From Gautieria morchelliformis (Eukaryota; Basidiomycota; Agaricomycetes; Gomphales; Gomphaceae), in NCBI GenBank assembly GCA_015179125.1, contig WHVA01000271.1, positions 1 through 64,000 of the forward strand: a stretch of DNA of 64,000 nt. Reading direction: 5' to 3'. Made by a program: the position numbers and the translations under genes. Below, piece by piece: positions 22,609 to 34,190 of this stretch. The notes below the pieces were generated by a model, which had not been told where the DNA came from, did no database searches, and saw nothing but the letters and a program-made list of their open reading frames with translations. Position 1 is the stretch's first letter; each line of letters starts with the position of its first letter.

Positions 22609-24023
22609 AGCTTTGAGGACTACGTGTCGACAACCAGACCTATTGAATGCGGCATGGACCAAGGGTTCCCTCTATCTGCAATTGCGTATCAGTTCTATAA
22701 CAGTGACCTGTTGGACATAGTGCAGGGCAGGAAGGGCGAGGGGTGCGTAGGCTTCGTAGACGACACCACCATATTCGCAGAGGGATCAGACCTCAGAGAG
22801 GCGTTCGAGAAACTCACAGACATAATGACCAGACCAGGTGGAGCATACAGCTGGGCGGAGAACCACCACTGCCAATTCGCAGTGGAAAAATTTGGCTTGA
22901 TGGGGCTAACCAGACGCAGAGAGAAGGATCCATCCAAGCCAGGAAGAACCAGGCCGACAGCGAGGCCGTTGATAAGGATAGGGCAACACATTATAAAGCC
23001 CACGGCAACACACAAATTCCTGGGGGTAATAATGGACCAGGAGTTGAGGTTTAGGGACCATGTCAACTACGCGCTGAAGAAGGGAGAAGCATATATAGGC
23101 CAATACAGAAGGCTCGCAAAGCCATGGAGAGGCATTACAGCTAAGCATATGAGAACCTTCTACTTAACAGTAGCGGTCCCAAGAATGTTGTATGCGGCTG
23201 ATATATTTCTCGTACCTGCTACAGAAAGGAGCAAAGGAACAAAAGGCTTCGTAAACAAGCTAGCCAGAATACAACGGCAGGTGGCACTGGACATAACAGG
23301 AGCGCTCAGAACTATGGCCAGCGACATGTTAGACGCACACGCCAACCTTCTCCCATTTCCACTGTTGGTGGCCAAAGTAGTGCACAGAGCGGCGGCGAGA
23401 ATCGCATGCTTACCTCCAGATCACCCGTTAGCAAAGAAGGCGAACAAAGCGGCAAAAAGATATGTGAAAAGCCACCGATCGCCATTACACGAGATAATGC
23501 ACGCGTTCAGCTTAGAGCTGAAAAAGATGGAGAAAATCCTGACCATTGTGCACGGACCCAAGTGGGCGCCGGCCTTCAGCGTAAGAATCCCACCAAACAA
23601 GGACATAGCGAAAGAAGAGATAAACACGGACGAGGCGGAGGTGGTGGTCTACATGGACAGATAGAGCATAGAGGGCGCTGTAGGGGCAGCAGCTGTGCTG
23701 TATAGGAACGGAAGAGAACAGAGATCAGCGAGGCTGTACCTGGGCCCAGACAGCGAACACACAGTTTTCGAGGCTGAACTGGCAGCGGCGGCCATGAGAG
23801 CGAAGATGCTGGCAATGGAGAGGGGCGGAATATACACGATAGCATTAGACAGCCAGTCAGCAATCCAAACAACCCGCAAGGAAAGAGCCATCCCTGGACA
23901 ATACCTTATCAATGCGTTACACAGACAAGTGCAGAACGTCGTAGAATGGCAGACGGAGCCAAGGTGGTTATGAGGTGGGTACCAGGGCATGAAGGAGTGA
24001 GAGGGAACGAAAGGGCGGACGCA

Positions 24024-24713
24024 GTGTTACGTATCGAGATTTCCGCTAAGTCGGAACTGGAAAGGACAGCGGCTTCAACTTATAGGTTGCGCCCCCAATG
24101 AACTATCGTCCTAAGTATTTCGGAAATGAGTCGGAAGCTGAATGTACTGAACAAGAGGTTGATCAGAACTTGAGTCGGAACTGAGGCGGAAGACGGAGGT
24201 CGGGAGGCGGAGAGACTGAGGGCTTGCTAGACTCGCTGTGCTAAGAACAGGAGATGGAGCGAAGGAAATCAAGTATCAAAGGTGATTATCTGATTGCAGA
24301 ATAAGAGACATACATGACAGGCTTTTATACAAAGAGCTGAGACAACAGGTAATGGTATGGTACTAAGCAAATTCCGGGGGAAGCGGAAGTCGAGTAGACA
24401 ATGCGTGGGAACTAACTATTGGGAACAATGGGACTACAAGGGGGTTTCAGGGTAAGGTAGAACAATGGCAAAGAACAAGGGGTCGGGAAAACATATCTGA
24501 CAACGAACTACAAGGAGGGCCGGACATATGGTCTTGATGAATGGTGAGGTGGGTCCGGTGGGTCCGAGTAATAGAGTCGAAAGAACAAGGAAAATGTACA
24601 AGGGGCGGAATGTCGGAAATATTGGAGGGGTGGAAGGTGCTGCGGAAATATCGGAGGGGCGGAAGGTGTTGCGGAACTGAGGGTCGGAAGTCGGAAATGA
24701 ACGGTCGTAACAC
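24024..24713. mobile_element. LTR-like insertion rich in CGGAA, terminal GTGTTACG/CGTAACAC
   Basis: This interrupts the RNase H C-terminus of LINE copy 2. The ends are inverted (GTGTTACG...CGTAACAC), as in TG...CA LTRs. The flanking 5-mers are ACGCA and ACGGA, i.e. an imperfect duplication. No coding capacity is apparent. The pentamer CGGAA occurs many times, as in the chromovirus at 58413-64000, so it may be a solo LTR of a related family. Confidence 0.65.
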
Positions 24714-25324
24714 ACGGAGGCAAAGAAGGCAGCAGGGGGACGGACCAGCGAAAAACGACACATACAACTAGAGTGCAGGGGCGCAATGCCGAGAAGCAGA
24801 GCGGCAGAGATCCAACGACACAATGCAAAGCTGAAACAGGAAGCATGAGCACAATTCGCTAAGTCCCCTAGAGCTAATTTCGCGTTTGAGATTGACCCAA
24901 CGATGCCGTCAGCAGCCTTCTCAAAGATCACAAAGACGATGCCATGGAGACAGGAGAGCTTACTCATACAACTGGGAACGGGACACGTACCTCTAAACGA
25001 CCACCTGTACAAGATAGGAAAGGCCCAGTCACCACTTTGCCAAGCCTGCAGGAACGCGCAGGAAACAGTCCATCACTTCTTGTTTCGATGCCCGGCCTAT
25101 AGAGAGCAAACGAAGAGGTTAGAAAAGAAGCTGAAGAGAGGGGCTAGTTCAATCAGAACACTGTTGGGAGGACACAAAGTGGCAGAGAACCTATTCAGGT
25201 ACATACACGACACAAAAAGATTCGAGGAACAGTACGGAGACGTATCGACACCACCAAGGAAGGCAAGAAAGTGGGAAGTGGTCAGGGCGGGTGCAAAAAG
25301 AGATTGAGCTTGAAGCCTTAATGG

Positions 25325-25410
25325 CTATCGAGTGCGATGTGTGTGAGAAGGACGTTCATACTGGGAAATAACTGAAAGTACCTATTGAGCGCGATGTGTG
25401 TGAGAAGGAC
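25325..25410 (+). repeat. Pair of 29-bp direct repeats
   Basis: The units at 25325-25353 and 25382-25410 differ at two positions, both C/T, and share the core GCGATGTGTGTGAGAAGGAC. They lie in the decayed tail of LINE copy 2. Confidence 0.8.
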
Positions 25411-25637
25411 ACAAGGGAAAGGGGGAAGAGGAGCTGGAGCATTTATACTAGGAGGGAGTGTGGACAATGGGACATAGACTATGCGAGACATGGGTTTTTC
25501 TCACGCTTACCACCACCACCACCAAAATACCCAAAATCGCACTTCACACACACACGCTCACTAAACCGCACACCAGTGCATCACTGAATACAGCTAGCGG
25601 CGAAAACGAGCTTCCCTGAAAAGAAGCTGTCAAAACG

Positions 25638-27402
25638 ATGCCACAAAGCGTCGAACCCCAGGCACCTGCCACATCACAAGCTCGCACAAGGGCAGGCGCC
25701 ACACAACAAGCCAGCAACAAAACTAGATCTGATTTGTTGTTGGAGCCAAACACGTCGGTCAGAACCAGAGAGCAAGCGAGGCAGTTCCTAGACAAACACG
25801 GGTATTACACGAAGGATGACCCGTTGTCGACAGAACAGCTAAGTTACGCGTTATTGTCACTTGCACACAACGTTAGCGGCAAAACACTACAGGAAGGAGT
25901 GCGGGCGGTGGCCATTCTAATGATGGAGGATGCCACGAGAGCACCGGGAGCAGCAGTCTCGCGACACATCGAAAAGCACATTGAGACGACCCTGGCCAAG
26001 TTGGAAGCAGCAGCGGACAGGGCCAAAGAGGCGGCTGAGGTCGCAGAAGAAGCAACAGAAGGAGCCAGAAATGTCATAGAACATTTGAACAGCATGGGAG
26101 GACAGAGGGAACGGCAAGGGGAAGACAACATGAGAGGGGCAACATACGCGGCCGCATTGAAAGGTAACGTCCCCTTGTCACACCTAAACAACCTGGCAAA
26201 AGCGAAAATGAAAGCGAGACAAATACTGATCGACGGAGACATGTCACGAGAACAGGACGAGTTAGGCAAGCTAACGGAGTAGGAGCTCATAGCGAAAGCT
26301 AACGAAGCAATAAGTAACCTCGAGCCGGACCCAGAAAGAATAGACATAAGCTTCGTGGGAGCCAAGAAGCTGGCGAATGGAGGAGTAGTGCTAGACATGG
26401 AAACAGAGGAGGCGGCAAAATGGGTGCAGACGAACAAGAGGATGTTCTTGACCAAGTTCAGCGGGACGGCCACGATAAAAGAAAGAACGCTGTCAGTGTG
26501 GAGTATGTGCCGCTGAACCACTCACCCGACGCCATGGCGGAGATGAGAAAGATCGAGAGGGACTCTAAACTCCCCGACGGATCCTGCTCTCAACCCGGTG
26601 GATAACGCCGGTCCACAGGAGAACGGCAGGACAGAGATCAGCACACATTATCGCCAAGTTCACATCTACAGAAGCGGCAAATCAAAGCATAAGAGACGGG
26701 ATAATAATAGCGGGAAAGCGAACCTGGGCCAGGAGAATGAAAAAAGAACCGCGAAGATGCCTAAAATGTCAGCGCTATAACGCTCGACACATGGCAGCAG
26801 AGTGCAGCGGCAGAGACACGTGCGGGACATGCGGAGAAGAGCACAGAACAGCCGAATGCCAGGAGGACGACCCAAGCAAATACAAATGCACGAATTGCGA
26901 CGCAAAAGGCCACGCGTCATGGGATAGGACATGCCCGGTATTCAAATCGGAATGCCCAGCGGCAGAAAAGAGCGATCCAGAACATACGTACAAATTCTTT
27001 CCCAACGACGACCCGTGGACATGGGAACAGCACCAAGAGGCGGAGGAAACAGATGACATGGGGGATCTCATAAGGAAACTCAGGGAACAGGAGGACAGAA
27101 GATGGAAAATGGCGGAAATGGAAAGAAGGATGGCGAGACTGGCGGACAGCAGAAGCAAGGAGAGGCACCAAGTGGAACCAGATAACCCAAGGAATAGAGG
27201 AAGGATTGAAAGCAGAGGAAACGTGCGAGGGAGAGGAAGAGGAGCGAATCCAAGAATCGGGCACATGGACCAAGGGTGCCAAGACAGAGAATAGGGTGAA
27301 GGGCGACAGAGCAGACTGGACGACTACGGAATAGGGGTCAGCCGCAAGAGGACACAAACAGTACAGCAAAACGGAAGCGATAACAATACGTGCCAAGGAT
27401 GA
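25638..27402 (+). pseudogene. LINE copy 3 ORF1, interrupted
   Basis: It starts at ATG 25638 with MPQSVEPQAP. The first 214 codons are open through the coiled-coil region (AKEAAEVAEEATEGA) to a TAG at 26280-26282. The central domain continues in the same frame with FVGAKKL to about 26500, then changes frame. The three zinc knuckles are in frame at about 26755-26940 (CLKCQRYNARHMAAEC, CGTCGEEHRTAEC, CTNCDAKGHASWDRTC). A TAG at 27292-27294 interrupts the Arg/Gly-rich tail. The terminal TGA overlaps the ORF2 ATG as ATGA at 27399-27402. Confidence 0.87.
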
Positions 27403-30400
27403 ACGAAGAAAACCAACAAATGCGAAAATTGAGAATCAGACAACAGAACGTCAACAAATCACTAATGGCAATGGTAGAAATGCTAGCTAAGTGCTCACCC
27501 AAAAATATGACGTCCTCGCAATCCAAGAACCATATATTGACTTCCTAGGAAACACCAAACTGGTACTCGGTGTACCCCAGAACACACTTCAATGATAAAG
27601 AGAAGCGAATGAGATCGATGCTGCTGATAAGCAAAAAGATGGCGACGAGCGCGTGGGGAGCAATTGATATGGGATCGCCAGATGTCACGGCAGCAAAGAT
27701 AAAAACCAACATGGGTGATGTCCTGAATGTTAATTCATACGTGGACTGCGCCCATTATAACAGTATAAGAGCCATACAGAAATATATGCAACACAGAGCG
27801 GCGGAAGGGACCATGCAAGAAAGGGAGATAGAGGGCATGGTGTGGCTCGGGGATTTCAATAGGCATCACCCGGTCTGGGACGAGCTGCGCAACGCACACT
27901 TATTCACAAGGGCAAATTTAGATGAGGCGCAAATACTATTGGACGCAATAGCAGATCACGGACTACACATGGCGCTACCTAAGGATGTACCAACGCTAAG
28001 GTCGATGGCCACAGGGAATTACACATGAACAGATAATGTCTTTGCATCACCTTCAGTCATTGAAAACATGATTAGCTGCAGCACAGTGCCAGAAGATCTA
28101 CCACCAAAAAGCGACCACCTGCCCGTAGACACCATGATCGACGTATCCATCAAGGCAAGCACCCAACCGCCGAAGCCCAATTACAGACAGGTGGACTGGA
28201 AGGAATACAGAAAGATGCTCAAAGCTGAGTTAAAAGACAGAATCAAAGAACACATACCACTCACTACTCAACAGTTCCATCAAAACTTGCGAGAGATGAC
28301 AATGGCCATCTTGGATACCACAGAAGAACTAGTGCCAAAAAACAGGCCGTCGGTATACATGAAGTGATGGTGGTCCTTACAGCTGTCGCGCACCAGAACA
28401 GAGACCAGGCGGCTCACAAGGAAAGCATATGCGCTAAGAGACAACCCGACACACGCAGCACACGAAGAATACAGAGCCTCTCGGAATCGCTACGCGGAAG
28501 ACATAGAGAGGTCAAAAAGAGAGCATTGGAAAGACTTCCTCAACGGTATAGACCAAAATACGATATGGGCAGCCCACAGATACGCTTCGGCGGACGCGGG
28601 AGACGGGGGTCAGACACGGGTACCGACGCTAGTGACAAAAAAGGCAAACGGCGCGAAGCAGATAGCAGAGACAAACGAACAAAAGTCAGACCTACTCTTC
28701 GACACCTTTTTCCCAGAGCCAGGAGAAGCGGTTGAACAAATACCGGAGGACTACGAGTATCCCCCGTCGGAGTTCGAGTATCAGCCAATCTCAGACGAGC
28801 AGATCAGAAGAGCCGTGGACAAACTCAACCGGTTCAAGGCACCGGGAGAAAATGGTATCCCTAATGAACTCATAAAACAGTGCATTGACACCCTTCTACC
28901 GTACATAGGACCTCTCTTCCGCGCAATGTTCGACCTCAAAGTATACCCAGCAGAGTGGAGGGATTCAATAACAAAGGTCCTCCGTAAGCCAGGTAAGGCA
29001 GACTACACCGCTCCAGGTGCCTACCTGCCGATCGCACTACTGGACACGATGGGAAAAGTGCTGTCTGCGTGCGTGGCGGAGGATCTGGTAAAGATGACGG
29101 AAAAATACCAATTGTTACCCGACAACCACTTTGGATGCAGACCCGGAAGAATGACAACCGACGCCGTACACTACGTGGTGTCAGAGGCGAAGGACGCGTG
29201 GAGGAGAGGAAACGTACTCGGGGTGCTATATCTGGACATCAAGGGAGCATTTCCAAGCATAGTGCTAGACCGGCTGGCTCATAACATGCGAAGAAGGGGA
29301 GTACCACATGAATACACCGATTGGATACGCAGAAAGGTCCAAAATAGGCTTACCACGGTAAGCTTTGATGACTACTTTTCCGTGACCAGACCCATTGGGC
29401 GAGGAATGGACCAAGGTTGTCCGCTATCGGCAATCACTTACCAGTTTTACAACGGTGACCTGATAGACGTAGTGCGGCACAACAACGGAGAGGGGAGCGT
29501 AGGATTCGTGGACGACACCACTATAATAGCCGAAGGTCCGGACCTCAAGAAGGTGTTCAGTAAGCTATCGGACATAATGGTTAGACCAGATGGGGCGAAC
29601 GACTGGGTGGCAAAACACTACTGCCAGTTTGCAGTAGAAAAGTTCGGTTTGATGGGACTCACCAGACGCAGAGAAAAAGACCCTGCCAAGCTGGGCAAAA
29701 CCAGACCAGTAGCGAGACCAGAGATAAGAATAGGGCAGCACATCATAAAACCCACAACAGCGCACAAGTTCCTGGGGGTAATGATGGACCAAGAACTGAG
29801 ATTCCGGGAGCACATCAACTACGCGCTGAAGAAAGGAGAGGCGTACATAAACCAGTACAGAAGACTCACGAAACCGTCCAAGGGAGTAACAGCTAAGTAC
29901 ATGAGGACGTACTACATGACGGTAGCAGTCCCGAGAATGTTGTACGCAGCTGATGTCTTCCTAGTTCCAGAAACGGCCACAAGCAAGGGAACAAAGGGGT
30001 TTATTAATAAACTCGCAAGAATTCAGAGGCGGGCGGCGATAGACATTACAGGAGCCCTCATGACAACGGCCAACGACATTCTCGATGCACACGCGAACCT
30101 CCTCCCTTTCCCGCTGATGGTATCCAAAATAGTGCACAGAGCGGCGGTTCGACTTGCGTGCCTCCCCCAGAGCCACCTGATCGCGGGAAAAGTGAGGAAA
30201 GCAGCGAAAAGATATGTAAAGCGGCACAGATCCCCCCTACACGAGATAATGCACGCCTTCAGTCTATAGCCAGATGCGATGGAGAAAATACATACAGTGG
30301 TGTTCGGTCCGAAGTGGACGCCGGCCTTCAGCGTGAGGATCCCCCTCAACAAGGAACAAGCGAAGAGTGAGATGAGCGAGCAGGAGGCCGGGACCACGGT

Positions 30401-31364
30401 GTATACCGACGGGTCGAGCATAAACGGGGGAGTGGGGGCAGCGGCGGTGCTATTTAGGAACGGGAGAGAGAGGAAGACGGCGAGGCTACACCTGGGCCCA
30501 GAAAGCGAGCATACAGTGTTCGAAGCGGAGCTGGCAGTGGCGGCGATGGGAGCAAGGATGCTGAACGACGAGAGGGGTGGGAGCTACACAATAGCAATGG
30601 ACAGCCAGGCCGCCATCCAAGCTACTAGACAAGAACGAGCCATACCAGGTCAATACATGGTAAACGCTCTACACAGGCAGATACAGGGAGTGGTGGAGAA
30701 ACAAGCAGGAGCCGAAGTAATTGTGAGATGGGTGCCAGGGCACGAAGGGGTAGAAGGAAATGAGAGAGCCGACAAAGAGGTGAAAAGAGCAGTGGAAGGA
30801 TGAAACAGCGGTGTGCGGTACATACCGACCGAGTGTCGAGGGAAGCTACCAGTGAGCAGAGCGGCAGAGATCCAGAGGCACAGCGTGAAGCTGAACCGGG
30901 AAGCGAAGGAAAAATTTGCTAAGTCCCCCAGAGCGCTTCATGCGCATGAGATTGACCCCACTATGCCATCAGCAGCATTCTCGAAGATCACAAGAAATAT
31001 GCCGCGCAAACAAGCGAGCCTGCTGGTACAACTGAGAATGGGACATATCGCGCTGAACAAACACTTACACAAAATCGGGAAAACAGCATCACCCCTCTGC
31101 CCAGCATGCAGGAGCACTCCAGAGACAGTACATCATTTCCTATTCCGCTGCCCAGAATACAGAGAGCAGAGAGGGAGACTAGAGAGAAAACTCAAGAGAG
31201 GAGCCAAATCGGTCAAGACGTTATTGGGGGGGCATAAGGCGATGGAACATTTGTTCAGGTACATACACCACACCAAGCGATTCAAGGAGCAATACAGAGA
31301 TGTAACGACGTCGAAAGGAAAGGCAGGAGCGGACAAAAGAAAAGAGGACAGGCGCAGAGGATAG
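27399..31364 (+). pseudogene. LINE copy 3 ORF2, endonuclease-RT-RNase H with stop codons
   Basis: Endonuclease motifs are present (AIQEPYIDF near 27520, LGDFNRHHPVW near 27845), with a small deletion near 27500-27560. A TGA at 28026-28028 replaces an Arg codon (CGA in copies 1 and 2), and another TGA lies near 28365. RT is uninterrupted at 28632-30269, with YLDIKGAF near 29228 and GFVDD near 29503. A TAG at 30267-30269 separates RT from RNase H (VYTDGSS near 30402, HEGVEGNERAD near 30740). A TGA at 30801-30803 precedes the last segment with the terminal zinc finger (about 31100-31155). It is otherwise the best-preserved RT of this family here. Confidence 0.9.
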
Positions 31365-31674
31365 GAGGAGCGAATCACATACCCCGCCCACATAGGCACG
31401 GACACACTCGAGGCTACGCCCAATGAGTTCAAGCAGGGAAAGAGGTAGAAAGGTGGGAAGCAACGGTCACAAGAAGGAATCTGTATACTTCGTCTTACAT
31501 AGGGTGCGGCCCCAAAAGACGTAAAATTGGATGAAAAAAAAAAAAAAAAAAAAAGACTATGCGAGCTTTGATGCGAGTGGACAGTGGATGAAGGGTGGAC
31601 AGTGGGCACGAGTGGCTGGAGTCACATGACTCGTGTCATAGACCCTGGACACCGGCGAGCTTTGTCCAATCCAG

Positions 31675-32572
31675 GTTGAGAGGAATAGGGATGAGGGAAC
31701 ACTGATTATGTCTCAAGGACATTACATCGACATCATACTCGACCGATTCAACATGGCAACAGCTCATTCCGTATCTACACCTCTACACAAAATGATCAAA
31801 CTCACAACACCCATGGACTCAATGGGTCCAACTGCCGAAGTACCCTATGCTAAAGCAATTGGATCATTAATGTATGCAGCACTCAGCACGTGACCTGATT
31901 TGGCTTTTACCATACAACATCTGAGCCAATTCACTACTACTTACGGAGCTGAGCACTGGACGGCGATCAAGCACGCGCTCAGGTACCTCAAGGGGTCACC
32001 TGACGACGGCATAACCTTCCGATGAGACGCTGGTCTCGACCTCAAAATATTCGTTGACTCGGATTATGCTAATAGAAATGACACACTGTCTATTAGTGGC
32101 TATGTAGCTATACTAGGAGGGGGAACCATTGCATGGAGCTCAAAGAAGCAGCGAATGATCGCGTTATCTACTATGGAGGCCGAATACATGGCACTTACCG
32201 AGGGCGCCAAGCAATTGATCTGGCTGAGGCGCTTTATTGAGGAGCTAGGAATAGATCAAGCCCAGCCCACATCACTTTGATCAGACAATCTAGGCGCCAT
32301 TACACTATCGCATGACGAAACGTATCATGTGCGTACCAAACATAAATGTCGCATATCACTTCATCCGTGAGAAAGTGGCCTCTCACGAGGCATCACTTAC
32401 GTACATACCGACAAAGGAGAATGTAGCGGACATATTTACGAAGGGACTGGACTTACACCAACATAGGTATTTATTAGGGAAATTAGGATTTTGCCGAAGG
32501 GACTTCTCGCTGAGGGGGAGTGTTAGTAATCGGGACGATGACACCGCCGAGGCAGAGCCGGCACGCACTTAG
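31675..32572 (+). pseudogene. Copia Pol C-terminus (RT end and RNase H), three Arg-to-stop changes
   Basis: It reads in the frame of the intact copia: RNase H blocks SGYVAILGGG, SSKKQR, EAEYMAL and a SDN motif. TGA codons at 31891-31893, near 32023 and near 32278 each stand where the intact copy has CGA. All three are CpG to TpG changes. A small indel near 32320 shifts the frame before NVAYHFIREK. It ends with TAG just inside the LTR, as the intact copy does. Confidence 0.88.
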
Positions 32573-32743
32573 CCGGAAGATCGAGAAAGCTCTCGACCCT
32601 GGGATGCTGGTACACCGGCATCACATCGGCACAGCAGCTCGAAGGTATTAGTAATATAATGAACATCGTATTTTGTATATAAAGGCAGACAATCTCAAGT
32701 AGATCGTAGAATAACAGTCTTATTATTACTCCTTCGTTCCTCA
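32521..32743 (+). repeat. 3' LTR of the truncated copia
   Basis: A 223-bp LTR from TGTTAGTAATCGG to TTCGTTCCTCA, homologous to the 222-bp LTRs at 49707 and 53979. The last three bases are TCA instead of ACA. Confidence 0.9.
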
Positions 32744-34034
32744 CGCCGTGCCGCACGGCGTCGTAATTGTGCTGCGCATTGGCTGAAGCATCTCCCGACT
32801 TCTAGTACAAACATCCGCCCGCATGTCGGCAGCAGCACTTAGTCTTTCTATTCTTTCTATTTATCTTGCCTTCTTCATAAGTTAGCCGACCGTGCCAAAT
32901 CTGTCCCTCGGGAATACCCCGTCATGATGATCGGCAGTGTATATGGGAGGTCGACACCGGACTTATGAGTATTTGTCCACCTGCGTATGGCTGCAGCCCC
33001 CCAATTATCAGGCTGTCCTCATCCCCGTGACGACTCAAGACATTAATAGCCGGTGCCGTAAAGAAACGATATCTATGCCAAGTCCATCTTACTTCCTCCC
33101 GCTTCTTACGAACGAATGCATGGGTCAAGCCCAACAGCTATGGATGAATCTTCCATCACCGTAGATTAGGTCCATCACTGGAGGTTGTATACCTCTTTTT
33201 GTATCTCCCAAACAGAGCCACACATCCTCTGATGTACAAATGTTCCCTGCGCAGCCCTGTTGCCTCGAGGAAGGTCATCTCAGAGGAAAAAGAAGGACAG
33301 CGATCCCTAACTCCAAAGTATCTGGTGGCAATCTCAAGGCCATCATTTGGGACATTCCAGAGCCTATGTCGCTTTCGATGTCTTGAGCAGAGGAGCTGCT
33401 CTTCCTCAGGAAACTAGTAATCGGGAACTTCACAAAATTACCTGCTGGTAGCACGTCGAAACGTGAAGGACAGTGGAAATTATTAGGTTTATTGCATCAA
33501 CTCCCTATTGAGGCGTTTGGCGACGATGAGACCCAGACCATTGTGTCCAAAAGACTTGATGATGATATGGAGTTTAGTAGAGGAGAAACAAATAATCAAG
33601 AATGCGTTGATTAAGGGTGAACATCGAGTAAGTCATCAGTACACATCCACTCTAGTGTATTCTTACAGGACAGGAAGGTTTCGAGGGACCGTTCTACAGT
33701 TGAATGCACTTCGAGAGCATTTCTCAGCTCTTGAAGGGAACTCGGGTATCTTTCAGGGACCCTATATGAAACCTAAGACGGAATGCTCTTGAGTATTCCT
33801 CAGGAGCATGTGCGGGTGCTTCCAGGGTGCGCAGTGGTTCATATGCTCGGTTCGCATGGTCCTTGCAGGAAGTTGCCGATCTGCTAGCGACTGATCCCTA
33901 CGCCAAAGATTGTTTGCTATATCAGTGCAGGCAGCCGTTGAATTCCTGATCACTGATACTGGTGCGAAATGTTGTCTGCTATTTGAACCACGTCGGTTGC
34001 CTTGAAGTTGACATTTGTTCCAGTCTCGACATTA
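32744..34034. other. Region with no recognised gene
   Basis: Between the copia fragment and LINE copy 4. Open frames are all under 100 codons and show no motif I can name. It is probably old host or degenerate repeat sequence. Confidence 0.45.
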
Positions 34035-34190
34035 TTAAAGTCTCGGGAGCTTTCTCACACCTACCACCACATCCAAAATTCCAAAACACCCATTTCCGAG
34101 CCACACGCTCACACAAACATCTCCAGCTCATCGCTGACAACAGTCGGCAATAGCACTCAGCTTCCTCGAAAAGACGAAGCGACCAAAACA

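Larger units (their letters stand above)
19084..25307 (+). pseudogene. LINE copy 2 ORF2, three segments separated by insertions
   Basis: Segment 1 (19084-21058) holds the endonuclease (AIQEPYIDF, LGDFNRHHP) and the first half of RT up to YLDIKGAF (about 20918) and the NRLTTVS block. Segment 2 (22609-24023) carries GFVDD near 22750, the RT thumb and most of RNase H. Segment 3 (24714-25307) carries the end of RNase H and the terminal CX2C...HX4C finger near 25040-25095. Damage includes TGA at 19303-19305, frameshifts near 19650-19950, a TGA near 20275, and a TAG at 23662-23664 that hits the first RNase H motif (VYMDR instead of VYTDGS). Confidence 0.85.
17189..25475 (+). mobile_element. LINE copy 2, split by two later insertions
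   Basis: The 5' UTR begins with TTTCTCACACCTACCACCAC, nearly identical to the starts of copies 3 and 4, so the 5' end is close to complete. The body is interrupted at 21059-22608 and at about 24024-24713. Clear similarity to other copies ends near 25302 (the C-terminus of ORF2). The bases after that resemble the family 3' UTR only weakly, and no poly-A tail is present, so the 3' end is decayed. The right boundary given is the base before the target site of LINE copy 3. No convincing target-site duplication was found. Confidence 0.82.
25488..31553 (+). mobile_element. LINE copy 3, full length, 12-bp target-site duplication
   Basis: The duplication AGACTATGCGAG is at 25476-25487 and again at 31554-31565 after the poly-A tract (A from 31534). 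The 5' UTR contains the family start TTTTTCTCACGCTTACCACC. ORF1, ORF2, 3' UTR (GTCTTACATAGG block near 31493) and tail are all present. It inserted head-to-tail behind LINE copy 2. Several stop codons make it inactive. Confidence 0.95.
31675..32743 (+). mobile_element. 5'-truncated copia fragment with 3' LTR
   Basis: Similar from base 31675 on to 53131-54200 of the intact copia: the RT C-terminus, RNase H, the polypurine tract GAGGGGGAG (32512-32520) and one LTR. There is no 5' half and no 5' LTR. It is more diverged than the two LTRs of the intact copy are from each other, so it is an older insertion of the same family. Confidence 0.9.
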
